Positions 47,610-56,782 of a stretch of 64,000 nucleotides of DNA are shown here, in pieces (the first letter of the stretch is position 1; every line of letters begins with the position of its first letter). The stretch is taken from NCBI GenBank assembly GCA_934643825.1, contig CAKUCW010000007.1, positions 1 through 64,000 on the forward strand, given 5' to 3'. Origin of the DNA: an uncultured Clostridia bacterium (GTDB lineage Bacteria > Bacillota > Clostridia > Christensenellales > Aristaeellaceae). The notes beneath the pieces are model-generated. The model was not told the origin of the DNA and searched no databases. It saw only the letters and a program-made list of their open reading frames with translations. A program made the translations under genes and the position numbers.

Positions 47610-49982
47610 TTATCTAAGTGTCACGATCGTCACGCCGGTTTCGCCTTCGCCATATCTGCCTAAGCGGAAGCTGCTGACACACGGATGCCTGCGCAGGCAA
47701 TCCTGAATGCCTGCCCGCAGCACGCCGGTTCCGTTTCCGTGAATGATGCTGACCTCATTGAGGGAAGAAAGCATCGCATCATCGATGAACTTCTCAACCT
47801 CCGGAATCGCCTCATCCAGTGCCATGCCTCGGACATCCAGCTCTTGTCTGACCGTACGCGTCATCACATCCACTCGTGCCTCGCGCATGGATTTTTTGCG
47901 TTCGAGCTTCTTCTGCTCCTTTTTGACGAGTTGCTGCGTTGCTGTCAGCGTACGCAGATCCGACAGCGGCGCACGCATCTTCATCATGCCAACCTTCAGC
48001 TGCACATATCCCTTGTTGTCCGCAGGCGCAACAATGGTCGCGTCCACGTCCATCGATGCGATATGCACCATGTCGCCGACCTTCACAGCCTTCGGAATCT
48101 CGCCGGCGACTTCCTTCTTCTCTGCCAGCGCATCCTGCGCCTGCTCCATCTGCTTTTTGACCTTCTGAATCTCGTGTTCCTGCGCACCGCCTGCTTTCTT
48201 CATAGCACGCAGCTCTGCAATCATCGCTTCGGATTCTCGTCTGGCGTTATCAACAATGCGCTTTGCTTCGTCCTTCGCCTTGCGAATCGCCCGATCACGC
48301 TGATCCTCGAGCTTTTTGCGCTCCGCTTCTGCCTGATCACGGATGGAAATCATTTCATTGCGTGCTTCCTCCGCCAGTTTGCGTTCTTTTTCCGCAATCT
48401 GACGATGGTATTCGGCGTTGGCAATCACATCTTCAAAACGTACCTGCTCCTTGGAAAGCAGCTCCTTCGCTTTTCCGATAATGAATTCAGGTAATCCAAG
48501 CTTTCGCGATATTTCAAAAGCGTTAGACTTTCCGGGTATTCCGATGGACAGACGGTAGGTCGGTCTAAGCGTTGACACGTCAAACTCAACCGATGCGTTT
48601 TCAACGTTTTGAGTTGTCAACGCATACTCCTTCAGTTCGCTGTAATGCGTCGTCGCAACCGTCCGGGTATGCATATCCAGCAGCGTGGAAAGCACCGCCT
48701 GTGCCAGCGCCGCGCCTTCTGTCGGGTCGGTTCCTGCGCCAAGCTCATCAAAAAGCACAAGCGAATCCGGCGTCACTTCCTGCAAAATGGAAACAATGTT
48801 GGTCATATGTCCGGAGAACGTGGAAAGCGACTGCTCGATGGATTGTTCATCGCCGATATCCGCAAATACGTCATCAAACACAGCCAGCTCTGTGCCATAA
48901 TCCGCCGGAACCTGCAAACCTGACTGTGCCATCAGCGTAAACAGACCGGTAGTCTTTAATGTAACCGTCTTGCCGCCCGTATTCGGGCCGGTAATAATCA
49001 GCGTTGTAAAATCCGTTCCCAGCCGGATATCCAGCGGAACGACCTTTTCCGGATCGATCAGCGGATGACGTCCGCGAACGATGTTCACCCGTCCTTCGTC
49101 GTTGATCTTCGGCATACATCCATTCATCTGCCGCGCAAGCGATGCTTTGGCAAACGCAAAATCCAGCTGGGCGAGAATCGCAAGGTTATCCGCAATCGCG
49201 TCCGCTTCCGGCGCGACCTGCGCAGAGAGCGTTCTCAATATCCGTTCAATTTCTGCCTTTTCTGCGGAAATCAACTGCTTGAGTTCATTGCCGATCTCCA
49301 CGACAGACATCGGCTCGATAAAGACCGTCGCGCCCGTAGAGGATTGGTCATGCACGATGCCCGGCACCATCGACCGATATTCCTGGCGAACCGGAAGCAC
49401 ATAGCGATCCGCACGCATGGTGATGATGGCATCCTGCAAGTATTTCTGAAAATTGGGATTGTGAATCATTCCGTTGAGCCGCTCGCGCACACGCTCATTA
49501 CATGCACGCATTTTGCGGCGGATCTGGAACAACTCGTTGCTCGCTCGATCTGCAATCTCATCTTCGCTGATAATCGCGTCTGATATCGCCTGTTCAATCG
49601 TCTTAAATGTTGACAGCCGGGAGGCATTCGCGCTCATCAGAGGTGTATTCGTTTTATCCGTCACGATAGCCTCACGAGCCGCACGCGATGCACGAAGGCA
49701 TGCCCCCACATCCATCAATGCCCGCGGGGACAGTGCCGAACCGATCTGCGCCAAATGCAGCGCCGTGCGTACATCCGTGAACGGTATCATCGGCGTTCCG
49801 CCCAGATACGCCAGCAGACTGTGCGCTTCTTCCGTTTCCTGCTGCATCCGCCGAACATCCTCAATCCGGCTGGATGGCGTCAGCCCGTCACACAGCGACT
49901 GCCCCATATCGGAAACACAATACTGCGCCAGCTGAGAACGAATCTTCGTAAACTCAAGTACGCGCAGGGATCTTTCATTCAT
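47610..49982 (-). CDS. mutS2: MutS2 ATPase/endonuclease with Smr domain
   Basis: 790 aa. ATPase part: GPNTGGKTVTLKTTG (about 333-347), DIGDEQSIEQSLSTFSGH and VLFDELGAGTDPTEG; a long coiled coil at about 515-620; and a C-terminal Smr nuclease domain (LDVRGMALDEA, then IIHGNGTGVLR). It lacks the mismatch-recognition domain of MutS1. In Bacillus the homologue acts on collided ribosomes and suppresses recombination. The chosen ATG at 49982 has GGAG 7 nt upstream. It is last in the long operon, 12 bp after the U32 protease gene. Confidence 0.96.
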   Translation of the reverse strand: MNERSLRVLEFTKIRSQLAQYCVSDMGQSLCDGLTPSSRIEDVRRMQQETEEAHSLLAYLGGTPMIPFTDVRTALHLAQIGSALSPRALMDVGACLRASRAAREAIVTDKTNTPLMSANASRLSTFKTIEQAISDAIISEDEIADRASNELFQIRRKMRACNERVRERLNGMIHNPNFQKYLQDAIITMRADRYVLPVRQEYRSMVPGIVHDQSSTGATVFIEPMSVVEIGNELKQLISAEKAEIERILRTLSAQVAPEADAIADNLAILAQLDFAFAKASLARQMNGCMPKINDEGRVNIVRGRHPLIDPEKVVPLDIRLGTDFTTLIITGPNTGGKTVTLKTTGLFTLMAQSGLQVPADYGTELAVFDDVFADIGDEQSIEQSLSTFSGHMTNIVSILQEVTPDSLVLFDELGAGTDPTEGAALAQAVLSTLLDMHTRTVATTHYSELKEYALTTQNVENASVEFDVSTLRPTYRLSIGIPGKSNAFEISRKLGLPEFIIGKAKELLSKEQVRFEDVIANAEYHRQIAEKERKLAEEARNEMISIRDQAEAERKKLEDQRDRAIRKAKDEAKRIVDNARRESEAMIAELRAMKKAGGAQEHEIQKVKKQMEQAQDALAEKKEVAGEIPKAVKVGDMVHIASMDVDATIVAPADNKGYVQLKVGMMKMRAPLSDLRTLTATQQLVKKEQKKLERKKSMREARVDVMTRTVRQELDVRGMALDEAIPEVEKFIDDAMLSSLNEVSIIHGNGTGVLRAGIQDCLRRHPCVSSFRLGRYGEGETGVTIVTLR

Positions 49983-49994
49983 TCATGTACTCCT

Positions 49995-52340
49995 TTATTC
50001 CACGCCGCGCATCAGCTGACCAGCCGTTGAAGATGCGGCAGCGTCATGCACAGCCTTACCCTTTTCCAAAATGCTTCGGTAGGAAGTCACGATTTCCTTT
50101 TGCTCTGCAAAGTTCTCATCCGTAAATGCCAGCCGGAGCGACACGCCCGTATCATGCAGCTTCTGCGCATATTTTGCCATGTCTGTCGTCACGCTGTTAT
50201 ACAGTCTCAAAACGCATCCATGCTCCATTTTGAGCCGACGGAGCGGAAAACGATAGCCTTTTCTGTCGGTATACGTCGCGGGACAGCCGCCCAGCTTCGC
50301 GCAGGCATCGCACCTGTCATCCTGACGTTCATCACCGTTGCGCGTTCTTCTCGGGCAATGATTCAGGAGCATCAGCTGCGTCCTTCCGTAAGCCTCCATC
50401 ACATAGTTGCCGCCGTTGCGATACAACTCGTGCAGCTCTTTCAAGTTTAATTCGCACGACGCGGTCAGGCGCTGTGCTCCCAGCGCTGTAAAGAACTTTG
50501 CACATTCCGCATTCATCACATTCAGACCCTGCCCGCCCCAGACCGGAACAGGCCACTTCAGCTCAAACTGACCCGGATTGTTTGCCACGACGCCGCTCAG
50601 CCTTGCCGCATTTCTGCATACCCACTCATGCAGATGGGTCAACTCATCGCTGTGTAAAACCACAGGCAGAACCAGCGCCGGCAAAACATCCGGATTCCGT
50701 TCAAGTGCCTGGGTAAGCTCCTTTTCCCTGTAAATCTGCGGCTGCCATTCAAAAACATCCGCTCCGCATGCCATCAGCTCTTTTGCGTCATCCAAGTTCT
50801 CGCCCTGTACGATCAACAGTCTTTCCTGTGCAGGCAAACTGCATTCCATGTATACAGACCGACCGTCTGTTTGTTTCGGTGCAATGCGTGCCAGACGAAT
50901 CTGTTCCAAGGCCTCTCTTCTCAGACTATTCAGCATGCCTGCCGTCATAAACGCATCCTTGCTTTCCAGCGCAAAGCTGTTCAAGCCATACGGCGTTCCG
51001 CCCAGCTTGCCAAGCTGCTTCTTTGCGGTTTCTGCATCCAAAGCGCGTTGCTGAGCGGCATCTACCGGCGTTTCTCCCTGAATGCTGACGCTATTCCCCT
51101 CATCATCGCAGATCGTCAACATGGGCAACTCGCCCGGCATCGCATACAGATGCATGTCAAGCGGAATCTGTGCATTCTCTTTGCCCATAACCTCGCGGAT
51201 TTCTTTCATTTGCTTCGCATCCGTCAGTCGATAGACCTCGTCGCCCACCTTGACCTGTCTATCCGCAATACGAACCGTCGCCTCCATTCCGGCAGGTGTA
51301 TCCTTGCCGGAATAGGTGAAGTCCGCCTCTTTTGCGCCTCGCGTCTGCAAGCCATCGCCATTGTTCAACTCTTTCGTCAGAAGAACCTGTGCCAGCGGTC
51401 CCCGCATGGACATGATTTTTCCAACCTGTATGCCCCAATGGTTCGGTCTTTGCCAGCTCATCAATGCGGCGTTGCTTTTCTGTATGGCATAACCTTCCGT
51501 GAATCCGCCGCGGTTAAAGACTTGGCGCAGCCCATCAAGCGTCTTTTGATCCGGATGATACGGAACATGCGCTTCCGCTGCATCCAACGCCTCACGATAA
51601 GCGCGGGTGATCACGCCGACGTACTCCGGGCGCTTCATCCGTCCCTCAAGCTTAAACGAATAGACACCCGCATCCCGAAGTTCCGGCAATCTGTCAATCA
51701 GCATCAAATCTTTCGTTGAAAGCAGATAACCGCTCGTTCCGTCGTCGAGCGAATACGGAAGCCGACAGGGCTGCGCACAACGACCGCGATTTCCGCTGCG
51801 TCCACCGATCATACTCGAGAACAAACATTGTCCGGAAACCGCAACGCATAATGCTCCATGCGCAAATGCTTCAACCTCGACACCTGTATCCGCCATCTTC
51901 CGCAGTTCCTCAAGCGAGCATTCCCTCGCCGGAACGACGCGTGCAAACCCCATCTTCTGCATGAGCTTTGCGCCCTGCGCATTGTTGATGGTCATCTGCG
52001 TGCTGGCATGCAGCACAAGCTGCGGAAAACGCGCCTGCGCAATCCGCGCCACGCCCAGATCCTGAACCAGAACGGCATCTACATTCGTATTGCCCAGCAG
52101 CTCCAGCACATCACATAGATCATCCGTTTCGCACTGTTTAACCAGCGTATTAACCGTTACATAGACCTTGCGACCGCGCTCATGGGCATACTCGACCGCC
52201 TCGCGCAAGCCATCCGCATCAAAATTTCCCGCATAACTGCGTGCGCCAAAGGCAGTATATCCCAAATAAACAGCATCTGCACCGCATGAAATCGCGGCGA
52301 CCAGCGCTTCCCGATTGCCCGCAGGCGAAAGCAGTTCCAT
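49995..52340 (-). CDS. U32 family peptidase with DUF3656
   Basis: 781 aa. It opens MELLSPAGNREALVAAISCG, the U32 start, and contains the conserved cysteine cluster segment CLFSSMIGGRSGNRGRCAQP (about 167-186) and SFKLEGRMKRPEYV. The C-terminal half (about 375-781) is the DUF3656-type extension, with a second cysteine group near CPRRTRNGDERQDDRCDAC. U32 proteins include RlhA (23S rRNA hydroxylation) and proteins implicated in ubiquinone hydroxylation and collagen breakdown, so RNA modification is as likely as proteolysis. ATG at 52340 after GGAGGAAAA. Confidence 0.9.
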   Translation of the reverse strand: MELLSPAGNREALVAAISCGADAVYLGYTAFGARSYAGNFDADGLREAVEYAHERGRKVYVTVNTLVKQCETDDLCDVLELLGNTNVDAVLVQDLGVARIAQARFPQLVLHASTQMTINNAQGAKLMQKMGFARVVPARECSLEELRKMADTGVEVEAFAHGALCVAVSGQCLFSSMIGGRSGNRGRCAQPCRLPYSLDDGTSGYLLSTKDLMLIDRLPELRDAGVYSFKLEGRMKRPEYVGVITRAYREALDAAEAHVPYHPDQKTLDGLRQVFNRGGFTEGYAIQKSNAALMSWQRPNHWGIQVGKIMSMRGPLAQVLLTKELNNGDGLQTRGAKEADFTYSGKDTPAGMEATVRIADRQVKVGDEVYRLTDAKQMKEIREVMGKENAQIPLDMHLYAMPGELPMLTICDDEGNSVSIQGETPVDAAQQRALDAETAKKQLGKLGGTPYGLNSFALESKDAFMTAGMLNSLRREALEQIRLARIAPKQTDGRSVYMECSLPAQERLLIVQGENLDDAKELMACGADVFEWQPQIYREKELTQALERNPDVLPALVLPVVLHSDELTHLHEWVCRNAARLSGVVANNPGQFELKWPVPVWGGQGLNVMNAECAKFFTALGAQRLTASCELNLKELHELYRNGGNYVMEAYGRTQLMLLNHCPRRTRNGDERQDDRCDACAKLGGCPATYTDRKGYRFPLRRLKMEHGCVLRLYNSVTTDMAKYAQKLHDTGVSLRLAFTDENFAEQKEIVTSYRSILEKGKAVHDAAASSTAGQLMRGVE

Positions 52341-52397
52341 CCGTTTTCCTCCGAAAAAGGCGGCGCAGGGCATTTGTCCCCTCACGCCGCCGCTGAA

Positions 52398-52670
52398 TCA
52401 TTCTTTTTCCGATTGCATAACCGCCTGATTTTTGTCGACAAGCTCTCGGCGCAGTCGATTGACCTCATCCTGCGCAGTAAAAAGCTCGTCGGCAAGCGTC
52501 ATCGCCGTCAAAACCGGGAGCATTCCTTCACCCGCATGCGTGAGGATGGAAAGCTCTCTCATCCTTCTATCCACATAGCGGGCAAGGCGCTGCACCTTTT
52601 CCGTCGGCTGATCGGTCACCATCGTGTAATCGTGTCCCATCAAGTGAACAACCACTTTGTTTTTGTTCAC
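52398..52670 (-). CDS. zapA: Cell division protein ZapA
   Basis: 90 aa. The N-terminal beta part (VVVHLMGHDYTMVTD) and the helix VQRLARYVDRRMRELS are typical of ZapA, followed by a C-terminal coiled coil (about 50-85). It bundles FtsZ filaments at the division site. The start is a GTG at 52670 with GGAGG 6 nt upstream. ZapA next to a U32 protease and MutS2 is a common order in Clostridia and Bacilli. Confidence 0.9.
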   Translation of the reverse strand: MNKNKVVVHLMGHDYTMVTDQPTEKVQRLARYVDRRMRELSILTHAGEGMLPVLTAMTLADELFTAQDEVNRLRRELVDKNQAVMQSEKE

Positions 52671-52685
52671 AACAAGCCTCCGTTT

Positions 52686-53210
52686 TTAGCCGCGTCCCTT
52701 GATCTTCTCGACCGGATATTCCACGCCGTACGTTTCCACGCGGATCGACTTCATTTTCTGATCCTCATACGGCTTATCCATCGCGTCACGCGGTACGCTG
52801 ACAATGGCATCGGCGGTTTCCATGCCCTCCGTCACCTTACCAAACGCGGCATACTGACCGTCCAGATACGGCGCATCATCGACCATAACAAAGAACTGAG
52901 AGCCTGCAGAATTGGGCATCATGCTGCGAGCCATGGACAAGACGCCACGCGTGTGCTTGAGCGGATTGTTGAATCCATTGCGTGCAAACTCACCCTTGAT
53001 GCTGTAACCCGGTCCGCCGGTTCCGCGGCCAAGCGGATCGCCGCCCTGAATCATAAAGCCGGGAATGACGCGATGGAAAATCACGCCGTCATAAAAACCG
53101 CTGTTCGCCAGCTCAATAAAGTTCGCCGCGCTGTTGGGGGCAACATCCGGATAGAGTTCACCCTTCATCGTCTGTCCGTTTTCCATTTCAATTACAAAAG
53201 TCGGATTCAT
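52686..53210 (-). CDS. Cyclophilin-type peptidyl-prolyl isomerase
   Basis: 174 aa, single cyclophilin domain. Active-site landmarks: FHRVIPGFMIQGGDPLGRGT (about 50-69, catalytic Arg), SAGSQFFVMVDDAPYLDG (about 104-121) and YAAFGKVTEGM. No signal peptide, so cytosolic; it speeds proline isomerisation during folding. ATG at 53210 after AAGGAGGAAG. Between the unknown gene and zapA. Confidence 0.94.
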   Translation of the reverse strand: MNPTFVIEMENGQTMKGELYPDVAPNSAANFIELANSGFYDGVIFHRVIPGFMIQGGDPLGRGTGGPGYSIKGEFARNGFNNPLKHTRGVLSMARSMMPNSAGSQFFVMVDDAPYLDGQYAAFGKVTEGMETADAIVSVPRDAMDKPYEDQKMKSIRVETYGVEYPVEKIKGRG

Positions 53211-53256
53211 TGTTCTTCCTCCTTAAACAGGCGCATGCCGCGCCGTTTCATCTTCA

Positions 53257-54213
53257 TCAAATTTCTTCAAATTTAAGGTTTCCGCTCAAGAAGAGCCGTA
53301 CATCCCGGGCAATATCCTCGCTTTGCAGCGAATAACCGCATCGCGCAAGCGGAAGATAAGCATCACATAGCGCCTGCCATATTTTTCCCCTCGCGCCGAT
53401 CCATCTACCCAGCATCAATTCCGGCAATTCTGCACAGCTTGCATATGGGATGAATCGAAGTCCCAGCTTTTCAAAAGCATACGGCAGGTGATCCATGTCC
53501 GACAGCCGCACGAGCATCCTCAGCCTGACCGAAGCAACATCGATCAGCTTTCGTTCCAGTTCGCATCCGGAAAAGACGACCGCATAGACATCCGATTCGC
53601 GATCGAGCAGCTCCGCAAGGATATTCAGCTGATTTTCGTCCGTCACGCCGATATGAAGTCGCAGATGCCCATCCTGACAGGCGGGGATCACGCCGTATTC
53701 AAGAGCGTATCGGTCAAACTCTTCGACCCAAATATCCTGCGCACCGCATGCTTTTGTGCTTTCAAGAATGCGCTCCGCGCATTGCCTGTAATCCGTTCCG
53801 TAACGTCCGGGAGCAAACAACCCGGATGGAACAGAAACCAGCGGCGCAAGCCGATCGTCGGGATATTGCAGTTCATGCGTTTGATCCATCGGAACGCGAA
53901 CCAGCACGCACTTTGCCTTCATTACGTCGAGAATCTCGCGGATATACGCTTCCCGTGTGTATCCGCTCTGAATGAGTTTGGCGCGAACCGGATCTTCAAA
54001 CGGCATATCCAACGCATCCATCGCAGCAGCGATTGCCGGTGCGTTTCCGCCAAGCGGTGTCCCCTCAAAAGGTACCGCAGCCATGCTCATCAGCTCTTCC
54101 ACATCCAGCACACCGTGCAATACATCGAAATCCAGCATGGATTCTATGACCTCTGCACGCCGAACCGCCTGCTTGACGCAGCGGCGCAAAGCCTGTTTGT
54201 CACTGATGACCAT
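53257..54213 (-). CDS. Conserved protein of unknown function, possibly TIM-barrel amidohydrolase-like
   Basis: 318 aa, soluble, no signal peptide or membrane segment. I do not recognise the family with confidence. Features seen: an N-terminal helical part (residues 1-30), YTREAYIREILDVMKAKCVLVRVPMDQTH (cut here into YTREAYIREIL and KAKCVLVRVPMD, about 105-130), LRLHIGVTDENQLNIL (about 204) and DIARDVRLFLSGNLKFEEI at the C-terminus. The beta-alpha pattern and the phrase FEDPVRAKLIQSGYTR recall uronate isomerase/amidohydrolase barrels, but zinc-binding histidine motifs are not clear. AAGGAG precedes the ATG at 54213. It lies between hemZ and the cyclophilin gene. Confidence 0.6.
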   Translation of the reverse strand: MVISDKQALRRCVKQAVRRAEVIESMLDFDVLHGVLDVEELMSMAAVPFEGTPLGGNAPAIAAAMDALDMPFEDPVRAKLIQSGYTREAYIREILDVMKAKCVLVRVPMDQTHELQYPDDRLAPLVSVPSGLFAPGRYGTDYRQCAERILESTKACGAQDIWVEEFDRYALEYGVIPACQDGHLRLHIGVTDENQLNILAELLDRESDVYAVVFSGCELERKLIDVASVRLRMLVRLSDMDHLPYAFEKLGLRFIPYASCAELPELMLGRWIGARGKIWQALCDAYLPLARCGYSLQSEDIARDVRLFLSGNLKFEEI

Positions 54214-54232
54214 TGCATTGTTCTCCTTTTTC

Positions 54233-55702
54233 TCAGACCTGTTTCAACATTTCTGCTTTAACCGCAAAAGCTTCCCGCTTACGTTCAATCATCTCGTCAA
54301 CGCGGTCGATGTACTGCTCAATATTGGCTATATTCGGTGCCCGCAGTATTTTTTCCTCTTCCCGCATCACACATTTTGAGATTCCGCCGGCGCCCAGTGC
54401 CAACACACTGGTCGTTTCTTCCATATTATCGATGTTATACCGGCAAATACTCCCCGGAACGGCATAACCGACATTCTCCAGATTATCCGCCATGTACTTC
54501 TGTCTGTACAGATAATAGGCACGCATGCCTATTTCATGCGCCGTCTGTTTGCCAAGCTCGACCATTTGCGCCACGTCCTGCTCATTCTGCGCGTACTTAA
54601 CCTCGTGCAGTTTAGAAGAACGTTTGATGGCGAGCGTATGAACCGTCAGGCTTTCCGGCTTCATCTCGCGGACACGCTCCAGCGTATAGGCGAACTTTTC
54701 ATAATTCTCGCCCGGCAGTGCCGCGATGACATCCATATTGATGTCCTTAAAGCCAATCTTTCGCGCCAATTCAAACGCCTGTTCCGTCTGTTGAGCGGTA
54801 TGCGCACGACCGATTCGGATAAGCGTATCGTCGTTCATGGTTTGAGGATTGATGCTTATGCGTGTCACCGGGTGGCTGTAAATCATCCGCAGTTTTTCTT
54901 CATCCAGCGTATCCGGACGACCAGCTTCAACCGTAAACTCATCCAGTTTGCCAAAGTGCTTTTCAATATGATTCAGCAGCCGTTCCAGTTGCTCGGTGTT
55001 CAAACTGCTGGGCGTTCCGCCGCCGATATATCCGACGCGAATATCCAGCCCAAACTCACGGATCATCCGTGCGCAAACCTCAATCTCACGGAAAAGCGCA
55101 TTTAAATACGGCTCAACCAGCCGACCGTTTCCGATTTCACCGGAAGAAAACGAACAATAGGCGCATCTCGTCGTGCAGAAAGGTATGCCGATATACAAAT
55201 CACATGCGCGTGGATCACGGGTGATCAGCCCTTGCTGAGCGTCAATGATTTCATCCAACAGCGCAATCTTTTCATCGGATAAATCAAACAGGCTGCAAAG
55301 CGTTTCACGCGCTTCTTCCCGTGTCTTGCCTGCTTCGAGCTGCTGATAATACAACCTTGTCGGGCGTATTCCCGTCAGCGAACCCCACGCGGGTCTTCTT
55401 CCCGCGACACGCTTCATCAGCTGATAACAGCAGCGCTTCACCAGCCGCTTGAGCTGACGCTTTTCTTCCAAGCCTCCGCAGACCACGGGCGCACAAAGCG
55501 TTTCTTCCGCCACAAGACCGTTTCCGTCATTCAACTCGACGTGTTCCGTCCATATGCCGTTTTGTTCGCTGTGCGTATGGGTCAGACGCATATCTGCCGT
55601 CTGCTCCGCTTCAACCGCTGCGCCTTCTCCGTAAAACAAGCGGATGACATCGCCGATATCATTCTGAAACGCCGACAGCTGCGTTTTTACCGCAATGGTC
55701 AC
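54233..55702 (-). CDS. hemZ: Oxygen-independent coproporphyrinogen III oxidase-like radical SAM protein HemZ
   Basis: About 489 aa. An N-terminal domain of about 150 residues (including RRPAWGSLTGIRPTRL) precedes the radical SAM core with CTTRCAYCSF (about 177) and IGGGTPSSL; PQTMNDDTLIRIGRAHT and the C-terminal HemN-like region follow. This architecture is HemZ of Bacilli and Clostridia, an anaerobic enzyme linked to haem or related tetrapyrrole synthesis. Start taken as GTG at 55702, whose GTGA overlaps the stop of the MBL gene and has GGGGG 8 nt before it. An ATG at 55723 is possible but has no ribosome site. Confidence 0.87.
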   Translation of the reverse strand: MTIAVKTQLSAFQNDIGDVIRLFYGEGAAVEAEQTADMRLTHTHSEQNGIWTEHVELNDGNGLVAEETLCAPVVCGGLEEKRQLKRLVKRCCYQLMKRVAGRRPAWGSLTGIRPTRLYYQQLEAGKTREEARETLCSLFDLSDEKIALLDEIIDAQQGLITRDPRACDLYIGIPFCTTRCAYCSFSSGEIGNGRLVEPYLNALFREIEVCARMIREFGLDIRVGYIGGGTPSSLNTEQLERLLNHIEKHFGKLDEFTVEAGRPDTLDEEKLRMIYSHPVTRISINPQTMNDDTLIRIGRAHTAQQTEQAFELARKIGFKDINMDVIAALPGENYEKFAYTLERVREMKPESLTVHTLAIKRSSKLHEVKYAQNEQDVAQMVELGKQTAHEIGMRAYYLYRQKYMADNLENVGYAVPGSICRYNIDNMEETTSVLALGAGGISKCVMREEEKILRAPNIANIEQYIDRVDEMIERKREAFAVKAEMLKQV

Positions 55703-56301
55703 GCCTGTGTCCCCCGTTCCCATGCAATCTTGGTCTTCATGCCGTGACCGGGATAGCAGACTGTATCATCAGGCAATTTCATCAGCCGGGCAAGCGACTC
55801 CATCATCGCTTTTTCACTGCCGCCTGCCAAATCTACGCGACCGTATCCCTGATAAAAAAGCGTATCGCCGCAGAAAAGCGACTTATCATGCAGATAGCAA
55901 ACCGATCCGGGCGTATGTCCCGGCGTGTGAAGCACATCAAAACAAACCCCGGCTTCTTCCACCTTGTCGCCCTCTTTGAGCAAAACATCCGCCTGCGGCA
56001 GGGTCAGCTGTGCGCCGACCATACCCGACAGATTCAGCTGCGGATCGCTCAGCGCTGCGGCATCTGCTTCGTGTACATAGAGCTTTACGCCCTCTTTCAG
56101 CCACGGACGAGCGTAGAGCATATGGTCAAAGTGCGCATGCGTCAAAAGAACCGCCGTCACTTTTCTGCCGCAGACCGCGCCGTTCACCGCCGCGTATTCC
56201 GCGCCCGGGTCAATCAACACGCATTCTGCCATGCCGTCCTGCGCAACCACATAGGTATTGACATCCAACGGTCCGCCGGTCACGGTTTTAATATCCAGCA
56301 T
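55699..56301 (-). CDS. MBL-fold hydrolase, glyoxalase II-like
   Basis: 200 aa metallo-beta-lactamase fold. The metal motif HxHxDH is THAHFDHM (about 61-68), with further ligands in HTPGHTPGS (about 113) , CGDTLF (about 133) and YPGHG (about 186). The family includes hydroxyacylglutathione hydrolases and many unassigned thioesterases. ATG at 56301 is 10 nt after GAGGAGG; it is one base after the dtd stop. Substrate not known. Confidence 0.88.
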   Translation of the reverse strand: MLDIKTVTGGPLDVNTYVVAQDGMAECVLIDPGAEYAAVNGAVCGRKVTAVLLTHAHFDHMLYARPWLKEGVKLYVHEADAAALSDPQLNLSGMVGAQLTLPQADVLLKEGDKVEEAGVCFDVLHTPGHTPGSVCYLHDKSLFCGDTLFYQGYGRVDLAGGSEKAMMESLARLMKLPDDTVCYPGHGMKTKIAWERGTQA

Positions 56302-56302
56302 C

Positions 56303-56752
56303 TCAGAATGTCCTCCTCGAATCAATCAGCAACGTCACAGGTCCGTCGTTGATCAGTGAAACCTTCATATCCGCCTGAAAAATACCGGTTTCCACATGTA
56401 CACCGGCATCGCGCAGCCCCTGACAATAGGCTTCATACATCGGCACGGCAAGTTCCGGACGCGCCGCACGGATAAAGCTCGGACGACGTCCATGACGAAC
56501 ATCGCCATGCAGCGTAAACTGCGAAATCGCCAGAATCTCGCCGCCGTCATCCAGGATCGAACGGTTCATCTTGCCTTCATCATCTTCAAAAATGCGCAAA
56601 TTGACCGTCTTATCCACGCAATAGCGGACATCGTCCTGCGTATCGCCGTCCTCAACGCCGCAAAGCACCATAAAACCTTTTCCGATGCGCCCGACTTCTT
56701 TGCCGTCCACCTTCACGCTGGACTCAAGAACCCTCTGTACGACCAATCTCAT
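56303..56752 (-). CDS. dtd: D-aminoacyl-tRNA deacylase
   Basis: 149 aa, normal length. MRLVVQRVLESSVKVDG opens the protein, SQFTLHGDVRHGRRPSF (about 79-95) holds the active-site threonine region, and NDGPVT (about 136-141) is the Gly-cisPro element that excludes L-amino acids. It removes D-amino acids and glycine mischarged on tRNA. ATG at 56752 chosen by homology length; an upstream in-frame codon at 56776 would add eight residues. Directly downstream of rel, a conserved order in Firmicutes. Confidence 0.95.
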   Translation of the reverse strand: MRLVVQRVLESSVKVDGKEVGRIGKGFMVLCGVEDGDTQDDVRYCVDKTVNLRIFEDDEGKMNRSILDDGGEILAISQFTLHGDVRHGRRPSFIRAARPELAVPMYEAYCQGLRDAGVHVETGIFQADMKVSLINDGPVTLLIDSRRTF

Positions 56753-56782
56753 GCTCTGTTTCCTTTCAAATCGCAACCCGTA

